A stretch of DNA of 64,000 nucleotides. It comes from Actinomycetales bacterium. Lineage in GTDB: Bacteria; Actinomycetota; Actinomycetes; Actinomycetales; Cellulomonadaceae. Positions 33,531 through 41,855 of this stretch are shown piece after piece; within the stretch, counting starts at the first letter, position 1; each line of letters opens with the position of its first letter. The position numbers and the translations under genes are program-made. The stretch spans positions 1-64,000 of the forward strand of contig JAHLLI010000002.1 of assembly GCA_020444245.1 (NCBI GenBank), written 5' to 3'. A model generated the notes under the pieces. That model ran no database searches, was not told where the DNA came from, and worked only from the letters and a program-made list of their open reading frames with translations.

Positions 33531-34553
33531 GTGACGGGCCCGGGCGCGCCGGCCGCGCTGTCCGACTCCTTCGGCCGGGTGGCGCGGACCCTGCGGGTGT
33601 CGCTGACGGACCGGTGCACCCTGCGGTGCCGGTACTGCCTGCCGGCCGAGGGCGTGGCATGGCTGCCCACCGACGAGGTGCTCACCGACGACGAGGTGGT
33701 CCGCCTGGTCCGGATCGCCGTCGAGCGGCTGGGCGTGCGGCGGGTGCGGCTGACCGGGGGAGAGCCGCTGCTGCGCCGGGGCCTGGAGGAGATCGTGGGG
33801 CGGATCGCCGGGATGCGGACCGCCGAGGGTGCGCGTCCGCGGGTCGCGCTGACCACCAACGGCGTGAGCCTGGCGCGCAAGGCCGACGCGCTCGTCGACG
33901 CCGGGCTCGACCGGGTGAACGTCTCGCTGGACACCCTGGACCGCGAGCGGTACGCCGCCCTGACCCGGCGCGACCGGTTGCCCGACGTGCTGGCCGGGCT
34001 CGCGGCGGCGCGCCGTGCTGGCCTGACACCGATCAAGGTCAACACCGTGCTGATGCGCGGGATCAACGACGACGAGGCCGTACCGCTGCTGCGCTGGGCC
34101 GTCGCGGAGGGCTACCGGCTGCGGTTCATCGAGCAGATGCCCCTCGGCCCGGCGGACGAGTGGGACCGCGCGCAGCTGGTGACCGCGCAGGAGATCCTCG
34201 ACCGGCTCGCTGCCGAGGTCGAGCTGGTCCCCGTGCCGGCGTCGCAGCGGGGTTCGGCCCCGGCGGAGATGTGGCGGGTGGCCGGTACCGACGCCGAGGT
34301 CGGGGTGATCGCGTCGGTCAGCAGGCCGTTCTGCGGGGCCTGCGACCGGGTGCGGCTGACCGCTGAGGGCCACGTGCGACACTGTCTGTTCGCGGCCACC
34401 GAGACCGACCTGCGCACCCCGATGCGGGCCGGTGCGGACGACGACGAGCTCGTCCGGCTCTGGGTCGCTGCCGTGGCGGGCAAGCCCGCGTCGGGGATCG
34501 GCGACGGGCTGCACGTCCCGCCGGACCGGTTGATGAGCGCGATCGGAGGCTGA
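33531..34553 (+). CDS. moaA: GTP 3',8-cyclase MoaA
   Basis: 340 residues, GTG start. The radical-SAM motif CTLRCRYC (about residues 28-35) and the second cluster motif CGACDRVRLTAEGHVRHC (about 265-282) are complete, as is LTGGEPLLRRGL. The protein ends in GG as MoaA should (IGG), the segment needed for catalysis. First committed step of Moco synthesis. Followed 2 nt later by moaD. Confidence 0.95.
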   Translation: MTGPGAPAALSDSFGRVARTLRVSLTDRCTLRCRYCLPAEGVAWLPTDEVLTDDEVVRLVRIAVERLGVRRVRLTGGEPLLRRGLEEIVGRIAGMRTAEGARPRVALTTNGVSLARKADALVDAGLDRVNVSLDTLDRERYAALTRRDRLPDVLAGLAAARRAGLTPIKVNTVLMRGINDDEAVPLLRWAVAEGYRLRFIEQMPLGPADEWDRAQLVTAQEILDRLAAEVELVPVPASQRGSAPAEMWRVAGTDAEVGVIASVSRPFCGACDRVRLTAEGHVRHCLFAATETDLRTPMRAGADDDELVRLWVAAVAGKPASGIGDGLHVPPDRLMSAIGG

Positions 34554-34555
34554 GC

Positions 34556-34813
34556 GTGACCGCACAGGTGACCGTCCGGTGGTTCGCGGCGGCCGGGGAG
34601 GCCGCGGGGCGCGCCGAGGAGGTCGTCGAGCTCGACGGCGCCACCACCACGGGCGAGCTGCTGGCCCGCGCGGTCGCCGAGCGCGGCGAACGGCTGGGCC
34701 GGGTGGTCGCGGCGTGCAGCGTGCTGGTCGACGGCACGGTGGACCGGGACCGCACGCGGGTGCTGGAGCCCGGCGGCACGGTCGACGTGCTCCCGCCGTT
34801 CGCGGGAGGCTGA
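34556..34813 (+). CDS. moaD: Molybdopterin synthase sulfur carrier MoaD
   Basis: 85 residues of ubiquitin-like fold ending in PPFAGG, the GG tail that becomes the thiocarboxylate donating sulfur to molybdopterin. It begins VRWFAAAGEAAG. Co-transcribed with moaA and convergent with moaE, its enzyme partner, which is separated by only 22 bp. Confidence 0.92.
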   Translation: MTAQVTVRWFAAAGEAAGRAEEVVELDGATTTGELLARAVAERGERLGRVVAACSVLVDGTVDRDRTRVLEPGGTVDVLPPFAGG

Positions 34814-34835
34814 CCGGCGCGGCCGGACCGGGGCG

Positions 34836-35378
34836 CTAGGGGCTGTTGACCCACTGGGCGGTGCCGTCGGTGAGGACCTGCCGCTTCCACACCGGCAGGC
34901 GCTTCTTGACCTGCTCCACGAGGGCGGACGTCGCGGCGAACGCCTCGGCGCGGTGCGCGGAGGAGACCGCGGCGGCCAGCGCGCAGTCGCCGACCTCCAG
35001 CCGTCCGACGCGGTGCGTGACGGCCACGGCGTCCACGTCGAAGCTCGTCGCGACCTCGCGGGCGATCTCGTGCATGAGCACGTCGGCCGAGGGGTGGGCG
35101 GTGTACTCGAGCCACGACACCGCCGCGCCGCGGTCGTGGTCGCGGATCACGCCGGCGAAGGTGATCACGGCGCCTGCGGTGTCGCGTGCGACGAGCCGGG
35201 CGTGCGCCTCGGCGTCGATCGGGCGTTCCGTGACGCCGGCGATGACGACCTCATGGGCGGCAGGGACGCGCCTAGAATCATCGATTTGCGGGCTGACGCA
35301 GCCCTGTGGCGCGTGGGGGGCGGGCCGGTCGGAGGCAGCCGCCAGGGCCGGTCCGGGCTCCCGCGCCACCGTCGTCAC
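34836..35378 (-). CDS. moaE: Molybdopterin synthase catalytic subunit MoaE
   Basis: About 180 residues from GTG at 35378. MoaE marks: GAVITFAGVIRDHDRGAAVSWLEYTAHPSA, RVGRLEVGDCALAAAVSSAHRAEAF (active-site region), EQVKKRLPVWKRQ. The N-terminus carries about 45 residues more than usual before VIAGVTERPI, and an operator copy lies inside this extra stretch. No ATG, GTG or TTG exists in frame between the operator and the conserved part. Either the extension is real or initiation is unusual. Confidence 0.88.
   Translation of the reverse strand: MTTVAREPGPALAAASDRPAPHAPQGCVSPQIDDSRRVPAAHEVVIAGVTERPIDAEAHARLVARDTAGAVITFAGVIRDHDRGAAVSWLEYTAHPSADVLMHEIAREVATSFDVDAVAVTHRVGRLEVGDCALAAAVSSAHRAEAFAATSALVEQVKKRLPVWKRQVLTDGTAQWVNSP
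35277..35288. promoter_or_regulatory. Operator copy within the moaE 5' region
   Basis: ATCATCGATTTG, 9 of 12 positions of the best form with an intact left half. It sits about 30 codons into the moaE frame as drawn. A TAGAAT hexamer directly abuts it on the plus strand. Confidence 0.4.
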
Positions 35379-35533
35379 GCGGACCAGCGTACGGCCAGCG
35401 CCCCGTGACCCCGCAAGTCCCAGGCGCGCAGCTGCCCCCGGGCCACGATTGATCATCTACCGCAGATGCGAGCCGACTCGACTCATGCGATAGGCACATG
35501 CCAGGATGATCGGGACAGAAGGCCCGCATCTGC

Positions 35534-35545
35534 ATCATCGATGAT
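35534..35545. promoter_or_regulatory. Operator copy between moaE and modA
   Basis: Perfect ATCATCGATGAT. It is placed between the divergent moaE and modA genes, 209 bp before the modA ATG. A TTGACA overlaps its right end (35545-35550), but no matching -10 is obvious. Confidence 0.55.
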
Positions 35546-35680
35546 TGACAGCATGTCGTCATGTTCGAGCCCCACGCCCGCCCCGGCCCCGCAGGCCCCG
35601 GCACTCCCGGAGCCTGCGCGCGTCGGCCCGCGTGGTCGCCCGACGAAGGCGCCGCCCCTCGACGCGTCGGTGTGGTCCGG

Positions 35681-35692
35681 ATGATCGATTGT
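35681..35692. promoter_or_regulatory. Operator copy before modA
   Basis: ATGATCGATTGT, sharing its left half with the moeA copy and its right half with the mmsA copy. It is 62 bp before the modA ATG. The interval 35541-35684 is also an open frame of 47 codons without known similarity, which I do not call as a gene. Confidence 0.45.
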
Positions 35693-35754
35693 TGGCACGA
35701 CTGCCTGCCGCCCACGTCGTCGGCCACGCCGGCGGCCTCGAGAAGGAGACCCGC

Positions 35755-36564
35755 ATGAGCCCGATCCGACGCCTCGCCCCCCTGGCACTGGTCGGGCCCC
35801 TGCTCGCCGGCTGCGCGGCCGGCACCGCTGCCGACGCGAGCCCGGACCCTGCGTCGTCGGCCGCGAGCACCGGCACGACGGCCGCCACGCACGACCTGTC
35901 CGGCGAGCTGGTCGTGCTGGCCGCGGCCTCCCTGCAGGACACCTTCGCCGAGCTCGGCGACATGATGATGGCCCGGCATCCCGGCCTCACGGTGACGTTC
36001 AGCTTCGGGGCCTCCTCGACGCTGGCTCAGCAGGCGCTGGCCGGTGCGCCCGCCGACGTGTTCGCCGCCGCGAACACCACGACCATGCAGACCGCCGCCG
36101 AGGTCGCCGGGACCCCCGTGCTGTTCGCGCACAACTCCCTGGAGATCGCAGTGCCGCCCGGCAACCCCGCCGGTGTGAAGGGCCTGGCCGACCTGGCGAA
36201 CCCCGACCTGACGATCGCGCTGTGCGCGCCCGAGGTCCCGTGCGGCGCCGCGGCCGTCAAGGCCTTCCAGGCGGCGGGCCTCACCCCCGCGCCGGACACC
36301 TACGAGCCGGACGTGAAGGCGACGCTCACCGCCGTCGTCCTGGGCGAGGTCGACGCCGGCCTGGTGTACCGCACCGACGTGGCCGCAGCGGGCGACACGG
36401 CCCAGGGCATCGAGTTCCCCGAGGCGTCCGCAGCCGTCAACGACTACCCGATCGCCGTGCTCACCGACGCCAAGAACCCCGCGGCAGCGCGGGCGTTCGT
36501 CGACCTCGTGCTCTCGCCGCAGGGGCAGAAGGTGCTCACCGATGCGGGGTTCGACCCGGCCTGA
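35755..36564 (+). CDS. modA: Molybdate ABC transporter substrate-binding lipoprotein
   Basis: 269 residues from the ATG at 35755, with AGAAGGAG in front. Lipobox LLAGC near residue 20, a Ser/Thr/Ala-rich linker, then the ModA fold: LVVLAAASLQDTFAELG, FGASSTLAQQALAGAPADVFAAAN, LVYRTDV. It captures molybdate outside the membrane. The permease (modB) and ATPase (modC) are not next to it, so the binding protein must work with a transporter encoded elsewhere. Operator copies upstream place it in the molybdenum regulon. Confidence 0.92.
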   Translation: MSPIRRLAPLALVGPLLAGCAAGTAADASPDPASSAASTGTTAATHDLSGELVVLAAASLQDTFAELGDMMMARHPGLTVTFSFGASSTLAQQALAGAPADVFAAANTTTMQTAAEVAGTPVLFAHNSLEIAVPPGNPAGVKGLADLANPDLTIALCAPEVPCGAAAVKAFQAAGLTPAPDTYEPDVKATLTAVVLGEVDAGLVYRTDVAAAGDTAQGIEFPEASAAVNDYPIAVLTDAKNPAAARAFVDLVLSPQGQKVLTDAGFDPA

Positions 36565-36663
36565 GCGACGCTCGGCGGCAGTCGGCGCGAGGTCGCGCGC
36601 AGATACCCTCGGGCGTGCGCGGCCCCATCTCCGGAGGCTGCGCTCCGGACCGTGAGGAGCTCG

Positions 36664-37689
36664 ATGTCGGCGCGTTCAGGCACACAGCTGGTGCTGCTCG
36701 GCACGGCGGGCGGCGCCGCGACCTATCCGGTGCGTGGGGCGGGGGCGGTGGCGCGCAGCGGGATCGCGTCGGCGCTGGTGGTCGGCGGCCGGGTGCACCT
36801 GGTCGACGCCGGACAGGGCGTCACGCGCCAGCTCACGTTCGCCGACGTCGGACGTCAGGGTCCGGCCCACGCGCTGAGCCCGCTGCGCGCGGTGTACCTG
36901 ACCCACCTGCACTCCGACCACACGATGGACCTGGTCAACCTGCTGCACTGCGGGTACGTGCAGGGCTGGCCGGACGACGGCCCGGTCGACATCTACGGGC
37001 CCGGGCCGCGCAGCGCCTTGCCCGGGGTGCCGCCGCCGGGGCCGGACGAGCGCCGGGTCGGCGCCGACCTGGGGACGACGGGCTTCGTCGGCCGGCTGAT
37101 CGACGCGTTCGCGGCGGACTTCGACGACCGGGTGTCCGCGTCCCACCGGGCCGAGCCGTCGACCCTGGTCGCGGCGCACGACGTGCTGCCGCCGGCCGGC
37201 ACGCCGGACCTGTCCGAGGGCGTGCCGTCGGTCGAGCCGTGGCTCGTCGCCGAGAGCGACGACGTGCGCGTCACCGCCACCCTCGTGGACCACGGCGAGA
37301 TGCTGCCCGCGCTGGGCTACCGGTTCGACACCGCGGAGGGCTCGGTGGTGTTCTCCGGCGACACCTCGCCCTCGCCGAACCTCGTCCGCCTGGCGCAGGG
37401 TGCCGACGTCCTGGTGCACGAGGTGATCGCGGCGCGGTACGCCGAGTGGCAGTTCGGCCCGCGACCACTGACCGACCGTCAGGAGCGCGCCGCCGCCACT
37501 GTGATGGCCAAGCACACCGCGTCGGACCAGGTGGGCGCGATCGCTGCGGCCGCCGGGGTGCGCACGCTCGTCCTGACCCATCTGGTGCCCGCGTCGGTGC
37601 CGTCCGAGCACTGGCGCGAGGCGGTGCGCGGGTTCGACGGCGAGATCGTGGTGGGCGAGGACCTGCTGGCGATCGACCTCGGCCGCTGA
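36664..37689 (+). CDS. Metallo-beta-lactamase fold hydrolase (RNase Z-like)
   Basis: 341 residues from ATG at 36664 (GAGGAGC before it). It has the metal motif YLTHLHSDHTMDL (HxHxDH, about residues 80-92), a further ligand in VVFSGDTSPS, and a C-terminal LTHLVPAS. RNase Z/arylsulfatase-like branch of the superfamily. An N-terminal twin-domain or exosite typical of true tRNase Z is not obvious, so the substrate is uncertain. Located just outside the last operator copy. Confidence 0.75.
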   Translation: MSARSGTQLVLLGTAGGAATYPVRGAGAVARSGIASALVVGGRVHLVDAGQGVTRQLTFADVGRQGPAHALSPLRAVYLTHLHSDHTMDLVNLLHCGYVQGWPDDGPVDIYGPGPRSALPGVPPPGPDERRVGADLGTTGFVGRLIDAFAADFDDRVSASHRAEPSTLVAAHDVLPPAGTPDLSEGVPSVEPWLVAESDDVRVTATLVDHGEMLPALGYRFDTAEGSVVFSGDTSPSPNLVRLAQGADVLVHEVIAARYAEWQFGPRPLTDRQERAAATVMAKHTASDQVGAIAAAAGVRTLVLTHLVPASVPSEHWREAVRGFDGEIVVGEDLLAIDLGR

Positions 37690-37728
37690 GGGGCAGGGCG
37701 GGGGGGAGGCGCGAGGTGGCCCGGCGTG

Positions 37729-38205
37729 CTACGCCCGGTGGTCCCCGCCGTCGACCTGGTCGAGCAGGTGCCCGAGCAGGGGCAGCAGCACCGCGAGGCC
37801 GTCGCGCACCCCGCCGGTGGAACCCGGCAGGTTGACCAGGACGGCGCCGCCCTCGGTCACGCCTGCGAGCCCACGGGACAGCACGGCGGTCGCGGGACCG
37901 CCCGAGCGCCGGATCGCCTCGGCGAGGCCGGGCAGCTCCAGCGCGAGGAGCGGGCGGGTCGCCTCCGGGGTGCGGTCCCGCGGTGACACCCCGGTCCCGC
38001 CGGAGGTGAGCACCACGCGGGCGCCGGCGTCGAGCGCCGCCGCGATCGCGCCACCGACGCTGGTGACGCCGTCCGGCACCACCACCGGGTCCGGGGTGTC
38101 GTAGCCGGCCGCGCGCAGCGCCTCGACGGCGATCGGCCCGGAGCGGTCCTCGGCGAGCCCGGCGGCGCACCGGTCCGAGGCGATGACGACGACGGCTGAG
38201 GTCAC
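37729..38205 (-). CDS. mogA: Molybdopterin adenylyltransferase (MogA/MoaB type)
   Basis: 158 residues from GTG at 38205, which lies 7 nt behind a -10-like TAGGGT (leaderless). Longer frames exist. Family motif LTSGGTGVSPRDRTPEATRPLL (about residues 62-83) and LPGSTGGVRDGLAVLLPLL. It adenylates molybdopterin before MoeA inserts the metal. No operator copy precedes it, so it is probably expressed independently of the regulon. Confidence 0.88.
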   Translation of the reverse strand: MTSAVVVIASDRCAAGLAEDRSGPIAVEALRAAGYDTPDPVVVPDGVTSVGGAIAAALDAGARVVLTSGGTGVSPRDRTPEATRPLLALELPGLAEAIRRSGGPATAVLSRGLAGVTEGGAVLVNLPGSTGGVRDGLAVLLPLLGHLLDQVDGGDHRA

Positions 38206-38279
38206 GGCCGTCACCCTAGCCACGGGACGGTGCGGGCGACGGGTTTGCCCCGAGCGGCGCGGCACGTTGCGATGGGTGC

Positions 38280-38789
38280 ATGGAGCACCTGGTGGTGATG
38301 GGCGTGTCCGGGTCGGGCAAGTCGACGGTGGCGATCCGGCTCGCGGAGCGGCTCGGCCGGCCGATGGCGGAGGGTGACGACTTCCACCCGCCCGCCAACG
38401 TCGCGGCGATGGCGGCCGGGCGTCCGCTCACCGACGCCGACCGGGCGCCGTGGCTCGCCGCGATCCGCGACTGGATCACCGCGCGGGACCGGGCGGGCGA
38501 GTCGACGGTGGTGACCTGCTCGGCGCTGCGCCGGGCCTACCGGGACCGGCTGCGCGAGGGCCCGGGCCGGGTCAGGTTCGTGCACCTCGACGTGCCGGAA
38601 CCGGTGCTCGAGCAGCGGTTGGAGGAGCGTCGCGGCCACTTCATGCCGGCGTCGTTGCTCGACTCGCAGCTGGACACCCTCGAGCCGCTCGAGCCGGACG
38701 AGGACGGCGTCGTGGTCGGGGTCGCCGACACTCCCGACGCCACAGTTGCTGCGGTGCTCGACGCGCTCGACGCGTCCCGATCAGCCTGA
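38280..38789 (+). CDS. gntK: Gluconokinase
   Basis: 169 residues. P-loop MGVSGSGKST at residues 7-16, then GRPMAEGDDFHPPANVAAMAAGRPLTDADRAPWL, the gluconokinase signature, and CSALRRAYRDRLR. Phosphorylates gluconate to 6-phosphogluconate. Convergent with the methyltransferase gene, whose stop codon adjoins its own. Confidence 0.93.
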   Translation: MEHLVVMGVSGSGKSTVAIRLAERLGRPMAEGDDFHPPANVAAMAAGRPLTDADRAPWLAAIRDWITARDRAGESTVVTCSALRRAYRDRLREGPGRVRFVHLDVPEPVLEQRLEERRGHFMPASLLDSQLDTLEPLEPDEDGVVVGVADTPDATVAAVLDALDASRSA

Positions 38790-39668
38790 TCAGGCCCGGC
38801 GGGCCACCACGGCGAACCAGCCCGGGTCGTCGCCCGGCGCGCCGCCGTCGAGCCCGCCCCAGAGCGCCTCGACCCTGAAGCCGGCCCGCTCGAGCACGGG
38901 CGTGAGCGTGTCGGGTGTGTAGTCGTGGAACCACATCCGGTACGTGGCCACGCCGCCGGCGTCGATCACGACGTACCGGTCGCACACCACGTCGCCGGGG
39001 TATCGCAGCCGCGCCCAGAGCTCGAGATGCGCACCGGCGCGCCAGAAGCCGCCCTGAGAGCGGTACCAGGACGGTGGCTCGTCCGGATGGCACTCGGGCG
39101 TCGACACGTCGAACACCAGCGCGCCGCCGGGACGCAGCGCGGCGTGCACCCGCGCGAGGATCGCGTCACGCGTCGCGTCGTCGAACGTGGACAGCTCCCC
39201 GTAGGACTGCAGGGCGAGGTCGTAGCGCGACACGGCGTCGATCGTGCGGAAGTCCTGGCGCAGGTAGGTGACGTCCAGCCCCTGCTCCCGCGCGGTGGCC
39301 TCCGCGTACGCCAGCGAGTGCTCGTTGAGGTCGACGCCGGTGACCCGGGCCCCCGCGCGGGCTAGGCCCGTGGCCAGCAGACCGGGCCCGCAGCCCAGGT
39401 CGAGCACGTCGACGCCGGGTCCGGCCAGGCCCTGCGCGACCAGGTGCGCCTCGGTGCGCTCTCGGGTGGCGGCCGGCCGGCTCGCCGCGAGGGTCCGCTC
39501 GTCCAGGTGTGCGGCGAGCAGCTGCTCGCCGATCCACGGGTCGTCCCAGAAGAGGCCGTCGCTGGGGGTGAACGGCTCGGGGCGCTCGGTCGCGACGAGC
39601 AGGTCACGCCAGGCGTCCGCGGACGGACTCGCGGCGGCCGCGGGCGGCAGTGCTTCCGGCTGGGTCAC
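38790..39668 (-). CDS. SAM-dependent class I methyltransferase
   Basis: 292 residues from GTG at 39668. The much longer frame to 40235 is a shadow. SAM motif I is VLDLGCGPGLLATGLARAGARVTGVD (about residues 88-113), and LRPGGALVFDV is the post-III strand. Small-molecule acceptor not identifiable. Divergent from a MarR regulator across a 69-bp spacer with a palindrome, so it is probably that regulator's target. Confidence 0.85.
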   Translation of the reverse strand: MTQPEALPPAAAASPSADAWRDLLVATERPEPFTPSDGLFWDDPWIGEQLLAAHLDERTLAASRPAATRERTEAHLVAQGLAGPGVDVLDLGCGPGLLATGLARAGARVTGVDLNEHSLAYAEATAREQGLDVTYLRQDFRTIDAVSRYDLALQSYGELSTFDDATRDAILARVHAALRPGGALVFDVSTPECHPDEPPSWYRSQGGFWRAGAHLELWARLRYPGDVVCDRYVVIDAGGVATYRMWFHDYTPDTLTPVLERAGFRVEALWGGLDGGAPGDDPGWFAVVARRA

Positions 39669-39721
39669 GACGTCTCCCGTGCGGGATCGGGCCGGAGGTC
39701 CCCTCCGGCAGGGCCAAGTAG

Positions 39722-39733
39722 GTAATACATTAC
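39722..39733. promoter_or_regulatory. Probable MarR operator
   Basis: GTAAT-AC-ATTAC inverted repeat, 4 nt before the MarR ATG. It overlaps a -10-like TACATT (39726-39731) that would start a leaderless transcript, and sits in the shared upstream region of the methyltransferase. AT-rich against its surroundings. Confidence 0.5.
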
Positions 39734-39737
39734 GCAT

Positions 39738-40256
39738 ATGCCAGAACCGACATCGGCCCGATCGTCCCACCCGGCATCCCAGGGTGCGCCAGGGGAATTG
39801 CCGCCGCAGCAGCCCCGTGAGGAGCTGTTCGGCCGGGTCTTCGTGCTGTTCCAACAGCTCACCCGCCGGGTGGACGAGGTCCTCGCGCCGCTCGGCCTCA
39901 CCAGCCGGCAGTGGCTGCTGCTCGTCGTGCTGGTCCGCGGCTTCCCCGGCGTCTCGCCGACGCTCAGCGAGGCGGCGGCCGTGTTCGGCACCTCGCGCCA
40001 GAACGTCCGGCAGATCGCCGGCCAGCTGGCCGCGCGCGGCTACCTCACCCTGGAGGCCGACCCGGCGGACGCCCGCGCGACCCGCCTCGCCCTCACCGAC
40101 CGGGTCGCCGTCTTCGACGAGCCCGACACCGTCGCCGACCAGCAGGCGGTGCTCGACGACCTGTTCGCCTGCTTCAGCGCCGACGAGGTCGCCACGCTCG
40201 CCGCCCTGGTCGGGCGCTGGGTCGAGCACCTGCACGCCCAGGACGCGGCACGATGA
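39738..40256 (+). CDS. MarR-family transcriptional regulator
   Basis: 172 residues. A winged-helix core runs from LFQQLTRRVDEVLAPLGLTSRQWLLLVVL to TLSEAAAVFGTSRQNVRQIAGQLAARGYLTLEADPADARATRLALT (recognition helix and wing). An N-terminal 25-residue disordered tail is extra. Likely represses itself and the divergent methyltransferase. Its stop overlaps the following gene (ATGA). Confidence 0.88.
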   Translation: MPEPTSARSSHPASQGAPGELPPQQPREELFGRVFVLFQQLTRRVDEVLAPLGLTSRQWLLLVVLVRGFPGVSPTLSEAAAVFGTSRQNVRQIAGQLAARGYLTLEADPADARATRLALTDRVAVFDEPDTVADQQAVLDDLFACFSADEVATLAALVGRWVEHLHAQDAAR

Positions 40257-41437
40257 CCCCCGTCCCGCGCCGCCCCCGCCGAGCCGGCGACCTGGTGCGC
40301 GTGCTGGTCGGCCTCGTGGTGGTGGGGCACGGTCTCGTGCACCTCATCGGCGTCGTGCCGCAGGCCGCGGAGGCGCCGATCCCGGACCCCGGGACCGCGG
40401 GCAGGGCGCTGTGGCTGCTCGCCGCGCTCGCGGTGGTGGCCGCCGGCGTCGGGCTGGTCGCCGGCCGCCGTCGCTGGTGGTACGTCGGGGCGCCGGCCGT
40501 GGTGGTCTCGCTGGCCGCGGTCCTCACGGCCTGGCCGGCAGCGGCCGCCGGCACGGTCGCGAACGCGGTGCTGGCGGTGGCCGTGGTGCACGGGTGGCTC
40601 GCCGAAGGACCGCGCAGCCGTCGTGAGCGCTACCGACGGCACCAGTCCGCGGTGATCGCCGAGGCTCCAGACCCCGCGGAGCCGATCGCCGAGGCCGACC
40701 TGGCGCTCCTGCCGCCACTGGTCGCCGGCTACCTGCGCCGTGCAGGCGCCGTGGGGCGCCCGCGGGCGGCCGCGTTCCGCGCGGTGCTCAGCGGTCGGAT
40801 CCGCAGCGCGCCGGGCGCACCCTGGATGGCGTTCGTCGCGGAGCAGGTCAACACCGTCGGCGCACACGTCACCCGGTGGTTCCGGATGGACGCCACCATG
40901 CTCGGGCTCCCGGTCGACGTGCTCCACGTGTACGACGACGGCGTGGCGACGATGAGCGCCGCGGCCTGCTCGGCGATCCGGGTCGCGCGGATGTCCGGCG
41001 CCGAGGCGGGACACGCGGAGACGGTCACCGTGCTCAACGACGTGTGCGTGCTGGCGCCGTGGGCCCTGGTCGGCCTCCCGGTGGACTGGGAGCCGGTGGA
41101 CGACCACCGGGTCCGCGCCCGGTACACCTGTGGTCAGCACCAGGTGTCGGCCGTCCTGGTCTTCGACGACGCGGGTGACCTGGTGGACTTCGTCTCCGAC
41201 GACCGCGCACGGATCGACGGGGCGTCCAGCGAGCGGCTCACCTGGTCCACGCCGGTGGGCGAGCGGCGCGAGCTCGGCGCCGGTCGGGTGCCGACCGTCG
41301 GGTCGGCGTGGTGGCACGCCCAGGAGGGCGCCTACCCGTACATCGAGATGCGGATCCACGATGTGGCGGCGATCGGTGCGGGGGAGGGTTCGGGTGACCG
41401 GCCCGGCAGTCGCCTCTCGGCGCGTGGCCGCTCGTAG
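40253..41437 (+). CDS. Membrane protein with DUF6544-like soluble domain
   Basis: 394 residues. Four hydrophobic segments in the first 130 residues (LVGLVVVGHGLVHLIGVV; LWLLAALAVVAAGVGLVAG; VGAPAVVVSLAAVLTAWPA; VANAVLAVAVVHGWL) precede a soluble domain of about 250 residues with PPLVAGYLRRAGAVGRPRAAAFRAVLSGRIRS. The soluble part resembles a family of uncharacterised proteins. Coupled to the MarR gene, so regulated with it. Confidence 0.6.
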   Translation: MTPVPRRPRRAGDLVRVLVGLVVVGHGLVHLIGVVPQAAEAPIPDPGTAGRALWLLAALAVVAAGVGLVAGRRRWWYVGAPAVVVSLAAVLTAWPAAAAGTVANAVLAVAVVHGWLAEGPRSRRERYRRHQSAVIAEAPDPAEPIAEADLALLPPLVAGYLRRAGAVGRPRAAAFRAVLSGRIRSAPGAPWMAFVAEQVNTVGAHVTRWFRMDATMLGLPVDVLHVYDDGVATMSAAACSAIRVARMSGAEAGHAETVTVLNDVCVLAPWALVGLPVDWEPVDDHRVRARYTCGQHQVSAVLVFDDAGDLVDFVSDDRARIDGASSERLTWSTPVGERRELGAGRVPTVGSAWWHAQEGAYPYIEMRIHDVAAIGAGEGSGDRPGSRLSARGRS

Positions 41438-41640
41438 CGGCTGAAGGTGAGGCCCGGGGGATCTGGACCGGGCCGGCCACAGGCACGTCAAGGCTCCCGC
41501 GGCCCGGAACATTCCCGTCCGCCATGGCTCGTGACGGCGCGGGCCGGGACGGTCGAGATGCCCGGCTTGCGGCCGCCGGATCCGCCCCGCCACTGCCCTG
41601 GGCCTGGCGCTGCACCCCCGTCTCGGGTGAGGATCGGGGT

Positions 41641-41832
41641 ATGACCCTCTCTCAGCGCACCGCGATCTGCCAGGACTGCGACTGGCAGGTGAGCGGCAGC
41701 TCGGCCTGGAACGCGGCCGACGTGCACGAGAGCGACACGGGCCACACGGTCAAGCGCATCGGGCCCGGCAGTCTCTCGACGCGGCCCGACCCGTTCACCG
41801 AGCCGCACGGCGACCAGCCGCCGGCGCAGTAG
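41641..41832 (+). CDS. Small zinc-finger-like protein
   Basis: 63 residues: CQDCDW near the N-terminus followed by two histidines (HESDTGH) about 20 residues on, a possible C2H2 metal site. The Pro-rich tail is disordered. Third codon positions are almost all G/C. Function unknown. The preceding 200 bp (41438-41640) hold no convincing gene. Confidence 0.6.
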   Translation: MTLSQRTAICQDCDWQVSGSSAWNAADVHESDTGHTVKRIGPGSLSTRPDPFTEPHGDQPPAQ

Positions 41833-41855
41833 CGGTCCGCGCCCGTCGCGAGGCC

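Noticed and set aside
35541-35684. Small 47-codon gene between moaE and modA
   Set aside because: Composition is coding-like but it starts and ends inside operator copies, has no ribosome binding site and resembles nothing known; regulatory space is the simpler reading.
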